A DNA stretch of 64,000 nucleotides from Propionicimonas sp. GTDB taxonomy: Bacteria; Actinomycetota; Actinomycetes; Propionibacteriales; Propionibacteriaceae. A program made the position numbers and the translations under genes. The notes under the pieces are model-generated. The model made no database searches. It saw nothing but the letters and a program-made list of their open reading frames with translations, and was not told where the DNA came from. The stretch spans positions 186,001-250,000 of the forward strand of contig VMSW01000005.1 of NCBI GenBank assembly GCA_013791955.1, in the 5' to 3' direction. The stretch's first letter is position 1. Each line of letters opens with the position of its first letter. Of the stretch, positions 52,232 to 59,826 are shown one piece after another.

Positions 52232-52638
52232 TCACCGACTCCACGGCCGGCCGGGGCAACCCGGCCGGCCAGGCCCGTCCGGGGCAGCGCAACTCCGGAA
52301 GTGATCGGCGCCAAGCAGGCATGGTGACGGCCGAACTCGCCTTCGCCACCCTCGGGGCGGCGGCGGCGCTGGCATTGCTGGCCTGGACGCTGAGCCTGGT
52401 CATGCTGTTGGCCCGCTGTAACGACTTAGCCACCGCGGTGGCCCGACAGGAGGCCCGCGGGGATGCAGCGGCAGTGGCCAAGATCATCCAGCAGCGCCCA
52501 GTTGGCGCCCGAGTGATCGTCCGACAGAAGTCCACCGAAATCTTCGTCACCGTCGAGATGGCGGCCCAACCGTGGGCCGACTGGCTGCCCAGCGTGCCAC
52601 TGAGCGCGACCGCGACCGTGCTGCGGGAACCGGCATGA
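52228..52638 (+). CDS. TadE-like minor pilin
   Basis: 136 residues from a GTG at 52228, overlapping the pilin stop. After a ~28-residue basic leader comes QAGMVTAELAFATLGAAAALALLAW, the TadE signature (MVTAE) and helix, then DLATAVARQEARGD. Pseudopilin-like; probably processed and built into or anchoring the pilus. Its stop overlaps the next gene start by four bases. Confidence 0.85.
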   Translation: MITDSTAGRGNPAGQARPGQRNSGSDRRQAGMVTAELAFATLGAAAALALLAWTLSLVMLLARCNDLATAVARQEARGDAAAVAKIIQQRPVGARVIVRQKSTEIFVTVEMAAQPWADWLPSVPLSATATVLREPA

Positions 52639-53012
52639 ATCGGGTCGGCCAGCGCGGCGAACGGGGAGCGGCCTCGCTGCTGGTCAGCGCCGCAGTCGCC
52701 CTGGCCATGGTGATCACGGCGGTCGGCCTGCTCGCAGGGGTCTTTGCTGCCGCGCAGCGTGATGCTGCCAATGCGGCCGACTTGGCCGCCCTGTCGGGCG
52801 CCTCGGTCTACAGCAGGGGCGGGTCAGCCTGCGAAGTGGCCGCCCGGATCGCCGCCGAAAATGGGGCTCATCTAGCCAGCTGCCGGGTGAGTGGCGACAG
52901 CTTCGACTTCGTCGTGGCGGTGAGCGTCGACCATCGCCTGGCGCTGCCGCTGGGACTCGCCCCGACCGTGCGCGCTAGCGCCGAGGCCGGCCGACTGGAG
53001 CCGTTGCAGTGA
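52635..53012 (+). CDS. TadG/Rv3654c-like membrane protein
   Basis: 125 residues from ATG 52635. Begins GQRGERGAASLLVSAAVALAMVITAVGLLAGVFAAAQRDAANAADLAALSGA: a GAAS leader, one helix and the TadG-type A-A-N-A-A-D-L-A-A-L-S-G-A motif. It matches the 'helicase/secretion neighborhood TadE-like' family (Rv3654c), the last gene of the locus. Extracytoplasmic small beta domain follows. Confidence 0.85.
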   Translation: MNRVGQRGERGAASLLVSAAVALAMVITAVGLLAGVFAAAQRDAANAADLAALSGASVYSRGGSACEVAARIAAENGAHLASCRVSGDSFDFVVAVSVDHRLALPLGLAPTVRASAEAGRLEPLQ

Positions 53013-53017
53013 CCCCT

Positions 53018-53147
53018 TCGACGGTTTAGCCAACTGGGGGCTTCGACGGGCTCAGCCAACTGTTGTTCAGTTCCCTGAGCTTGTCGAAGGGTCGAAGGGC
53101 TTGGCCAACTTGACCCCCAGTTCCCTGAGCTTGTCGAAGGGTCGAAG
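53018..53147. repeat. Palindromic repeat cluster (TTCGACAAGCTCAGGGAAC family)
   Basis: Four related units lie between convergent genes. CAGTTCCCTGAGCTTGTCGAAG...GTCGAAG occurs twice, exactly 50 bases apart (53068-53097 and 53118-53147). Two units in the opposite orientation, CTTCGACGGTTTAGCCAACTG and CTTCGACGGGCTCAGCCAACTG (about 53018-53062), can fold with them into hairpins. This is a repeat family common between actinobacterial genes; it probably acts as a two-way terminator here. Confidence 0.8.
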
Positions 53148-53164
53148 CCTCGCTGCCGGGTGCC

Positions 53165-55408
53165 TTAGCCGACGATCAGTTCCAGCAGGCGCGCGGCGGC
53201 GGCCTTGTCCAAGGGGTTGTTGCCGTTGCCGCACTTCGGCGACACCACACACGCGGGGCAGCCCTGCTCGCAGGGGCAGGTGCGCAGCCGATCCAGCGTC
53301 GCGCTCAGCCAAGGCGTGATGAGTTGAAAACCGCGCTCGGCGAAACCAGCGCCACCAGCAGCACCGTCATGCACGAACACGGTCAGCTTGCCGGTGTCGA
53401 CGTGCAAGGTGGTCGACAGCCCGCCGATATCCCAGCGATCACAGGGGGCGAAGGCTGGTAGTAACCCGATCGCAGTGTGCTCGGCGGCATGGGCTGCTCC
53501 AGGCAACTCCTTGGCGGCGAAACCAGCCAGCGCATCGGCGTCCAGGGTGTACCAAACGGCCTGGGTGCGCAGGGTTCGGCGGGGCAGTTCGAGGGGCAGG
53601 CTGTCCCACACCTTCCCGGTGAGCTCATCGCGGCGCAAGAAACCGGTCACCTGCCCAGATAGCTCCACCGAGCCGAAGCTCACCTCGGCCCTACCCAGCT
53701 GGCGACTCGCCGCCACGTCGAGAATGTGCACCTCGGAATCGCCTAGCGCCTGAGTGAAGTAGCCCTCCCGGGTGCGGCGCACCAAGGCGGTGTGCTCGGC
53801 AGGCTGATAGTCGATCACCAGCCACTGCTCACCTTGATGCAGGTAGATCGCCCCGGTGTGGACGCTGCGGTCACCGGCAGCCGGATCGATCTGGCCGATC
53901 ACCCGGCCAGTGGCCTCTTCGACCACCTCGATGCTGTTACCCCCGGCGGCCCGCAGGTCGATCGAATCGACGGCCCGATCCGGGCGCGGCCAATACCACC
54001 CATTGGCCCGTCGTCGCAGATAGCCCGCCTTGGTCAGGCGCGCCAACACCGCTGGCAGCCCTGGCCCAAACCACTGCGCGTCGGCCTCGGTGATGGGCAA
54101 CTCCTGCGCGGCGGCTGCCACCTGCACCGCCAGCACCTGCGGGTTCTCCGGGTGCAGCACCGTCCGCTCAACCGGGGCGTCGAAGACCAACTCCGGGTGC
54201 CCGCATAGGAAGGCGTCCAGCGGATCGGGGCGGGCGATCAGCACCGCCAAGGCATCAGCCCCGGAACGCCCGGCGCGGCCAGCCTGCTGCCACAGGGCGG
54301 CCAGAGTGCCAGGGAAGCCGCAACTGATCACCGCGTCCACCCCGGTGATATCGACGCCGAGTTCCAGCGCATTGGTGCAGGCCACGCCGCGCAACGCCCC
54401 CGACTGCAGCCCAGCCTCCAACTCACGGCGATCCTCGGCCAAATACCCACCACGGTAGGAACGCACCGAGTCCGCTTCACCGAGCGCCTGCTGCGTCCGT
54501 AGCGCAACTAACTCGGCCTGCACCCGTGAGGTGGTGAAGGTGAGGGTTTGGCGGCCCTCAGCGACGAACCTGGCCATCAGGTCCGCCGCCTCGTGGTGTG
54601 GGTCCTCACTCGGCTGCCACAGCAAAAAATCGAGGGCTGGGCGGGCCGAAGTATCTTCGGTCACTTCTTGGGTGCCCTCGACCCCAGCCAACAGGCCCAA
54701 CAGATCGCCGGCCGCACTCACCGTTGCCGAGGCGCTGATGAACACCGGGTCAGCACCGTAGTGCCGGGCCAATCGCCGCAGCCGCCGCAACACTTGGGCC
54801 ACCTGGGCGCCAAAGACCCCGCGGTAGCGATGAGCCTCGTCCACCACGACGTAGCGCAGCGTCGAAAGCAGCCGCGTCCACCGCTGATGCGATGGCAGTA
54901 CCGAGCGATGCAACATGTCGGGATTGGTCAAAATGAACTGGCCGAAATCGCGGGCGAAGCGTCGCTCGCCCTCTTCAGAATCACCGTCCAGGGTCACCGG
55001 ACGCCAACCGCTCAGCCCCAGCTCGCGGGCGGCCCGCAACTGGTCGTGAGCCAGGGCCTTGGTGGGCGCCAGATAGATCGCACTGTGGCCGCGGTCAAGG
55101 CCGAGCGGGCCACGGTCAACCTCGAAACCGACGCGTCGGTCAACGCCTGCAGCCAACACCGGCAACAGGTAGGCCAGGCTCTTTCCCGAGGCGGTGCCGG
55201 TGGCCAGGGCCACGTGATTACCGGTGAAGGCGGCCTGGGCAGCCAGCACCTGGTGTTGCCACGGGCGCTCAATACCGACACTGGCCAGCGCGTGGCGAAC
55301 CGGATCGCTGACCCAATCGGGGAAATCGGCGGTGATCCCGGCCTGAGCATCACGGTGGTGGCGGTGGCGTACCCGCTCATCGCCGCTCAACCAATCCGGT
55401 ACCACCAC
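53165..55408 (-). CDS. DEAH-box helicase of the Tad neighbourhood
   Basis: 747 residues from ATG 55408. Walker A ATGTASGKS, DEAH-type DEAHRYRG, motif III SASATVSAAG and the helicase C-terminal domain with QQAGRAGRSG (motif VI). A C-terminal DUF1998/zinc-binding-like region has CPCEQGCPACVVSPKC. It is the Rv3649-type 'helicase/secretion neighborhood' DEAH helicase that regularly faces the Tad locus in Actinobacteria. Such helicases (MrfA-like) act in DNA repair; a link with the pilus is not shown. Confidence 0.88.
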   Translation of the reverse strand: MVVPDWLSGDERVRHRHHRDAQAGITADFPDWVSDPVRHALASVGIERPWQHQVLAAQAAFTGNHVALATGTASGKSLAYLLPVLAAGVDRRVGFEVDRGPLGLDRGHSAIYLAPTKALAHDQLRAARELGLSGWRPVTLDGDSEEGERRFARDFGQFILTNPDMLHRSVLPSHQRWTRLLSTLRYVVVDEAHRYRGVFGAQVAQVLRRLRRLARHYGADPVFISASATVSAAGDLLGLLAGVEGTQEVTEDTSARPALDFLLWQPSEDPHHEAADLMARFVAEGRQTLTFTTSRVQAELVALRTQQALGEADSVRSYRGGYLAEDRRELEAGLQSGALRGVACTNALELGVDITGVDAVISCGFPGTLAALWQQAGRAGRSGADALAVLIARPDPLDAFLCGHPELVFDAPVERTVLHPENPQVLAVQVAAAAQELPITEADAQWFGPGLPAVLARLTKAGYLRRRANGWYWPRPDRAVDSIDLRAAGGNSIEVVEEATGRVIGQIDPAAGDRSVHTGAIYLHQGEQWLVIDYQPAEHTALVRRTREGYFTQALGDSEVHILDVAASRQLGRAEVSFGSVELSGQVTGFLRRDELTGKVWDSLPLELPRRTLRTQAVWYTLDADALAGFAAKELPGAAHAAEHTAIGLLPAFAPCDRWDIGGLSTTLHVDTGKLTVFVHDGAAGGAGFAERGFQLITPWLSATLDRLRTCPCEQGCPACVVSPKCGNGNNPLDKAAAARLLELIVG

Positions 55409-55493
55409 GCCGTAAGCCTGCCACGTACCGCTGACGCCGAACGACGGCGACCTCAGAACGCCCTGGCCTCTACAGCTCAGCCCGGGGCACCAG

Positions 55494-56615
55494 TCAGTCC
55501 AGCGGCACCACGCCGGTCTCGACCTCCAGACCGAGTTCGGCCAGGTCAGTCAAGAACGGGCCAGGCTGCACCAGTTGAGCCTGCAAATGAAGTCCCGGGG
55601 TACGAATGGAGCCGTCGAGGACTCGCCGGATGCAGGCGACCACCGGGGCGGCAGTGAGGAGATACCCGTCCTGACCACCAACCTTCGCCGAAGCTGCCGC
55701 CGGCCGTCCGGAGCGCTGGCCGATTGCCTCGGTCTGCACGACCAGCCGATGTGGCGGCGGCTTGCTGGCCAAGCGAGCCATCGACCACCGGGTCAGCCGA
55801 ATCGTGGGCGAGCGCAGCCCTGGCACCCGCGCCATGCCCATCAACAACGGCAGCACCAGGTAGTCCATAGCCGGGCCGAAGCCACAGATGTAGAAGCCGC
55901 AGCGGCGCAGGGACGGGTACTGCAGCGGCAGGGCGTCCATTTCGGCCAGCGGCATCGGCACGACCAACTTTCGCCCGATCGGTTCGCTGAAGTCGACGGT
56001 GGGGCATTCCGACCAGCGCATCGCCCGGCGCTCCCCATCGATCCAGGTGGTCAGGTCGAAATCGGCAAACTCGTCCAGCATCTCCTCGATCGTCGAGGTC
56101 GACAGCTCCTCGGCCTGCCAATCGATCCGCATGCCAGCACTGACGTCGGCCTCAATCAGCTCGTCGAGCTGTTCGGCAGCCCACCGCACCAACACGGCCG
56201 GTAGCCCGGGATGGAAACCGCCGTCGGTCACGAAGCACCGGCCAGCCTTGATGATCTCGGGCTCCAGTTCCCGCAGCGCATTCAGCTTGGTCGGGCCGGA
56301 AAGCAGGGTGTCGAACCAATCGGCGCCGGCCGCCAACACCGTCCTGGCCAGTGCTCCGACCAGATCTGGACGGCTGACCGTCACCACCACCAGGTCAGCG
56401 CCGGTGACCAGCGCGCCTACCGCAGCCTGATCGCTGGCCTCGGCGAGCGCCGTGGTCACCTTTGGTGGGCCAACGATTGAGTCTTTGGTGGCGGCGAGGC
56501 GGCCAGGATCACGTCCGGCCAGCACCAGTTCGTCGTCGGCTGACAGCGAAGTTGCGAGCAGCCGGACAATCTCAGCGCCGGCCTTTCCGGACGCACCTAG
56601 CGCAATGATGCGCAT
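55494..56615 (-). CDS. Saccharopine dehydrogenase-like NAD(P)-binding protein
   Basis: 373 residues. Starts MRIIALGASGKAGAEIVRLL, a Rossmann GASGKAG fold, followed by ELVLAGRD, ADLVVVTV and DWFDTLLSGP, as in saccharopine-dehydrogenase-like reductases. The C-terminal half is a mixed domain of unknown substrate. Not in an evident operon; divergent from the methyltransferase gene with a 209-base gap. Confidence 0.7.
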   Translation of the reverse strand: MRIIALGASGKAGAEIVRLLATSLSADDELVLAGRDPGRLAATKDSIVGPPKVTTALAEASDQAAVGALVTGADLVVVTVSRPDLVGALARTVLAAGADWFDTLLSGPTKLNALRELEPEIIKAGRCFVTDGGFHPGLPAVLVRWAAEQLDELIEADVSAGMRIDWQAEELSTSTIEEMLDEFADFDLTTWIDGERRAMRWSECPTVDFSEPIGRKLVVPMPLAEMDALPLQYPSLRRCGFYICGFGPAMDYLVLPLLMGMARVPGLRSPTIRLTRWSMARLASKPPPHRLVVQTEAIGQRSGRPAAASAKVGGQDGYLLTAAPVVACIRRVLDGSIRTPGLHLQAQLVQPGPFLTDLAELGLEVETGVVPLD

Positions 56616-56824
56616 CTTCAGCCCCCTTGGATGAACCCGCTCAGTGTTGCACCCGTCGTGGGCGCAACTCGAGGAAAAAGCGGTTACCCGCGCATCGGTG
56701 TTTCGGCGGCGAACTCCATCGCCGTTACCCCCGTTGGCTGCCAGCTCGTTAGTGCGGTTTGGCCGCGGTCGCGACCGCCAGCGGTGGTCGTCCCGCTGGG
56801 TCTGGGCATGGCAGGCTGAGCGCC

Positions 56825-58306
56825 GTGAACGACGAACCCCGATACCTCGCCGAGACCGAGATCGCCGCCCTGCGCGCTGACCTGCTCGCTGGTGCCTACA
56901 CCTTGGAAGCGGTCACCAGTCGACTTGGGGATCAGGCCTTGGCCGGGCTGGCGCGCAACAGCAGCGTCCCGGCGATGCGGGCTTTGGCCGAGCGCCAGGA
57001 TGCCCAGGCCGATCTCACCCGACTTTGGCTCCTCGGACTGGCGTTGCCGCAGACCCGGGTGCGCGAACTGCTCTCGGTCACTGACGCACTGCTCGCGGCC
57101 GGGCTGTTAGTGGCCGAGGGCGATCAACTCCGCGCGGACGTGGAGATCAAGCCCTACGGCGATGATGACTTCGCTGGTTGGATCTGCGCCGACCCCACCC
57201 CACTGGACGGACGCGCGTCGCGGCCCCGACCCGATTTCGTGCTCGGCGCCTCGCCGGCCTCGACCACGCTGGCTCAGCTGATTCCGCGCCAGCACGTGGG
57301 CGCTGCGCTTGATCTGGGCACCGGTTGCGGCATCCAAGCGCTGCATCTGGCCGCCCACTGCGACCGGATAGTGGCCACCGACCTCAACCCGCGCGCGCTG
57401 GAGCTGGCCCGAATCACCACTGGGCTGGCTGAAGTGACGGCCGAGTTGCGGCTCGGTTCGCTTTATGAGCCGGTGGCCGGGGAGCGTTTCGATCTGATCG
57501 TCACCAATCCGCCCTATGTGATGTCGCCGCCGCAGCACAGCGGGTTGGTCTATCGCGAAGGCACCGAGACCGGGGACGGACTGATGCGCCGGGTGGTGGC
57601 TGAGGCCACCGCCCAACTCAATCCGGGCGGCACCCTGATCGTGCTGGGTAACTGGGCCATCACCGACCGGCCATGGCAGGAGCGGCTGGCCGAATGGATC
57701 GGCGACGGTTGTGACGCCCTGGTGCTGCAGCGTGAGGTGCTCGACCCCTGTGAATATGTGGAGCTTTGGCTGGCCGATGCCGGGCTGGTCGGCAGCCCGG
57801 AGTACGCCGCGCGCTACGCCGAATGGCTCGACTACTTCGCCGCCCTGGGCATCACTGAGGTGGGCATGGGTTGGCTGGCCGTTCGCAACACCGGCCGGGC
57901 GCAACCCGAGTTGCGGTTCGAGGAGTGGCCGCACGCCGTCCATCAGCCAGTGGGGGCTGCGTTTGCGGCCTTCTTCGATGCCATCACTGATTCCCGCCTT
58001 GCTACCGAGGATCTGCTCGCCACTCGTTGGCGGCTGCACCCAAAGGTGATCCAGGAAACCCTGGGCGTCCCGGGGGCCGCCGATCCGCAGCATCTGGTGC
58101 TGCGCCAGCAGTACGGCTTCGGGCGAGCCCTGGAGCCGGGCACCGCGTTGGCCGCGGTGGTGGGCGCCTGCGATGGCGACTTGGCGCTGGGCACCCTGAT
58201 CGAGGCGGTGGCCTCGATCCTCGAGGTGGACGGAGTAGAACTGCGGGAGGAGTTGTTACCGGCTTTGCGTAGGCTGGTCAGTGACGGATTCCTGCTGCCA
58301 GCCTGA
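56825..58306 (+). CDS. SAM-dependent methyltransferase, NPPY type
   Basis: 493 residues from a GTG at 56825 (frames from 56759 lack a site). An N-terminal helical domain (~1-140) precedes a methyltransferase fold: DLGTGCGIQALHLA (motif I), ATDLNPRAL, DLIVTNPPYVMSP (motif IV), the Asn-Pro-Pro-Tyr that marks N-methylation of glutamine, adenine or ribosomal RNA. C-terminal ~120 residues form a further domain. The last ~26 codons (VDGVELREELLPALRRLV...LLPA) are duplicated 1442 bases downstream, so this gene is the target of the following insertion. Confidence 0.82.
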   Translation: MNDEPRYLAETEIAALRADLLAGAYTLEAVTSRLGDQALAGLARNSSVPAMRALAERQDAQADLTRLWLLGLALPQTRVRELLSVTDALLAAGLLVAEGDQLRADVEIKPYGDDDFAGWICADPTPLDGRASRPRPDFVLGASPASTTLAQLIPRQHVGAALDLGTGCGIQALHLAAHCDRIVATDLNPRALELARITTGLAEVTAELRLGSLYEPVAGERFDLIVTNPPYVMSPPQHSGLVYREGTETGDGLMRRVVAEATAQLNPGGTLIVLGNWAITDRPWQERLAEWIGDGCDALVLQREVLDPCEYVELWLADAGLVGSPEYAARYAEWLDYFAALGITEVGMGWLAVRNTGRAQPELRFEEWPHAVHQPVGAAFAAFFDAITDSRLATEDLLATRWRLHPKVIQETLGVPGAADPQHLVLRQQYGFGRALEPGTALAAVVGACDGDLALGTLIEAVASILEVDGVELREELLPALRRLVSDGFLLPA

Positions 58307-58343
58307 CTCACAGGTTTTCACAGGAGGACGACAGTTACGGCAT
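58225..58343. repeat. 119-bp direct repeat, left copy
   Basis: Contains the last 26 codons of the methyltransferase gene, its stop, and 37 bases beyond. It matches 59667-59785 with only two substitutions (A/C at 58252-ish, T/C near 58335). The intervening DNA forms an insertion flanked by this duplication; the left copy belongs to the intact gene. Confidence 0.95.
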
Positions 58344-58590
58344 GGGTCTCGCCTGAATGCCGGGGGCCCAACATGCGGACATGGAAGCAATCGCGGCTTA
58401 GATGACGGTGGGAAAGGCTATCAGCAGGCCAAGGGGCATTGACGTCCTGGCCGCCAGGCCGGGAGGGTCCGAATTGTGGACGGCCACATTGGCAAGCCGC
58501 GAGAAGGGAATCGCGGTTCAATAAACCATCGACCGAGGCCAGTTTGCGGAAATTCGGGAAAAATAGATCGGTGGCCGCGCGAGGTGGGTA

Positions 58591-58785
58591 TCACTTACCC
58601 TTGGCATCTTTGTCGGCGCGCATCCAAAGTACAATGATCCAGATCAGGCATGCCGCAGCGATGGCGGACAGCGCGATGGACAAAGGATCGTAGTCCCCGC
58701 GTGCGATCCGAAGGACGCCTTGTCCGCAAGTAATGCTCAAGGTAGAAACCAGCAATACCGCAAGAATTGGATTGAATCGCTTCAT
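58591..58785 (-). CDS. Small two-helix membrane protein, immunity-like
   Basis: 64 residues from ATG 58785, overlapping the stop of the upstream secreted-protein gene (ATGA). Two predicted membrane helices (about 5-27: PILAVLLVSTLSITCG; 34-54: PLSIALSAIAAACLIWIIVLW) and a basic tail RADKDAKGK. Coupled translation with a secreted hydrophobic peptide precursor and its small size suit a bacteriocin immunity protein, but no family is recognised. Local GC is lower than in core genes. Confidence 0.6.
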   Translation of the reverse strand: MKRFNPILAVLLVSTLSITCGQGVLRIARGDYDPLSIALSAIAAACLIWIIVLWMRADKDAKGK

Positions 58786-59336
58786 GACAAGTAGCAATCC
58801 CTCACCGTTGCCACAGCTGCTGTGCCGTAGCCAAGGACGGCTATTGCTGCTACGCCGAAGGTCTCGGCGACCGCCATCACCATCGCTATGGTCGCGATCA
58901 CCAGCCCTGTCACGCTGATTAGGCACGAGATCGTGTCGCTGCCGTCCTGGGGGTGGAGGTTTGGGTCGGCGTGGTGGGTGGCTGAGCTGGCGGATCGGAT
59001 CGGAAGACTGATGGGGGTGCTGTGATCGATGCGCCATTTCCATACTTGCGCCAGTTTGGCCGAGTACTTTTTTGCGAAGGACTTGGACATGCCAGCGCGC
59101 ACTGCGGCCTTCGAATTGAACTTCGGCTTCCCTGACGACGTCTTCTTGGTGTACTTCTTGGCTATTTTGGCGTACTTCTTGATCTTCTTCTTCAGCTTCT
59201 TACTGATTGAACTGCCGCTCGTGGCCACGGTAGAGGCTTGGGGTGCAACCACTGGAGTAATGGCCGCAGCGGGGTTGGAGGTGAGTCCCGTAAGGGATAT
59301 TGAGAGTGCAGCTAATATCACCACAAGCCACCGCAT
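58782..59336 (-). CDS. Secreted Lys-rich protein with Cys-bounded hydrophobic C-terminus, bacteriocin-like
   Basis: 184 residues from ATG 59336, with GAGGAG eight bases upstream. Signal peptide 1-25 (ending AAA); a strongly basic segment 46-100 (KKLKKKIKKYAKIAKKYTKK); then D134-S-D...C138 followed by about 40 hydrophobic residues (VTGLVIATIAMVMAVAETFGVAAIAVL) up to D180-C181-YLS. A signal, linker, and C-terminal Cys-closed membrane-active segment recall processed pore-forming peptides such as SdpC-type toxins, but I see no real similarity to any named family. Uses more AT-rich codons (ATA, TTA) than neighbours. With the overlapping two-helix gene it forms a two-gene cassette inside a 119-bp duplication. 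Confidence 0.6.
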   Translation of the reverse strand: MRWLVVILAALSISLTGLTSNPAAAITPVVAPQASTVATSGSSISKKLKKKIKKYAKIAKKYTKKTSSGKPKFNSKAAVRAGMSKSFAKKYSAKLAQVWKWRIDHSTPISLPIRSASSATHHADPNLHPQDGSDTISCLISVTGLVIATIAMVMAVAETFGVAAIAVLGYGTAAVATVRDCYLS

Positions 59337-59666
59337 ATATCGCTCCTCGGGGGTCGACCCGCTTTGCAAGATCTAGGTTAAAAAGTGACGCTACCATAGG
59401 TGTAGAAAGCGTGCAAGGCGGGTGTCGATGATGGTATCGCGATTCGTTTCAGTCACGCGTCACCCAATTTAGGGGTTGCTCCGGAGTGGTGCAGGGACGC
59501 AGTCATTAGTGGCGGAGGATGCAGGTGGTTGGGGCTGGGCTTACGCTTTGTCGATTGGCGATGGCCCGCGAAGTCAGTCGGGGGCGGCACGGCTCGTGAC
59601 AGGCATGCGGGCTGCCTGGTGCCGGCGGCGATCAAGCTTGGTCCTGTTGCTGTTCGGAAGCTGCCC
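59337..59666. other. Upstream region of the bacteriocin-like cassette
   Basis: 330 bases without a convincing gene. On the minus strand it must hold the cassette promoter; TTGCAC and TAGCGT are seen 17 bases apart near 59390-59425 but match consensus weakly. A plus-strand frame crosses it and fuses to the duplicated methyltransferase end; it looks accidental. Confidence 0.4.
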
Positions 59667-59785
59667 GGTGGACGGAGTAGAACTGCGGGCGGAGTTGTTA
59701 CCGGCTTTGCGTAGGCTGGTCAGTGACGGATTCCTGCTGCCAGCCTGACTCACAGGTTTTCACAGGAGGACGACAGCTACGGCAT
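59667..59785. repeat. 119-bp direct repeat, right copy
   Basis: Second copy of 58225-58343, 117/119 identical. It carries a 5'-truncated piece of the methyltransferase gene (codons 59671-59748, ending VSDGFLLPA) with no start codon, and leads straight into the htrA-like leader. It restores the original junction between methyltransferase and protease genes after the insertion. Confidence 0.95.
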
Positions 59786-59826
59786 TGATTTGCCGCCTTC
59801 ACTGAAGTTGTACCGAAGGAGCAAAT

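Noticed and set aside
53018-53147. CRISPR-like spacing (two identical 30-mers 50 bases apart)
   Set aside because: Only two direct copies, palindromic intergenic family, no cas genes; not a CRISPR array.
59476-59748. 90-codon plus frame ending in the duplicated methyltransferase tail
   Set aside because: The upstream part is unrelated filler fused by chance to the repeated fragment; there is no start signal.
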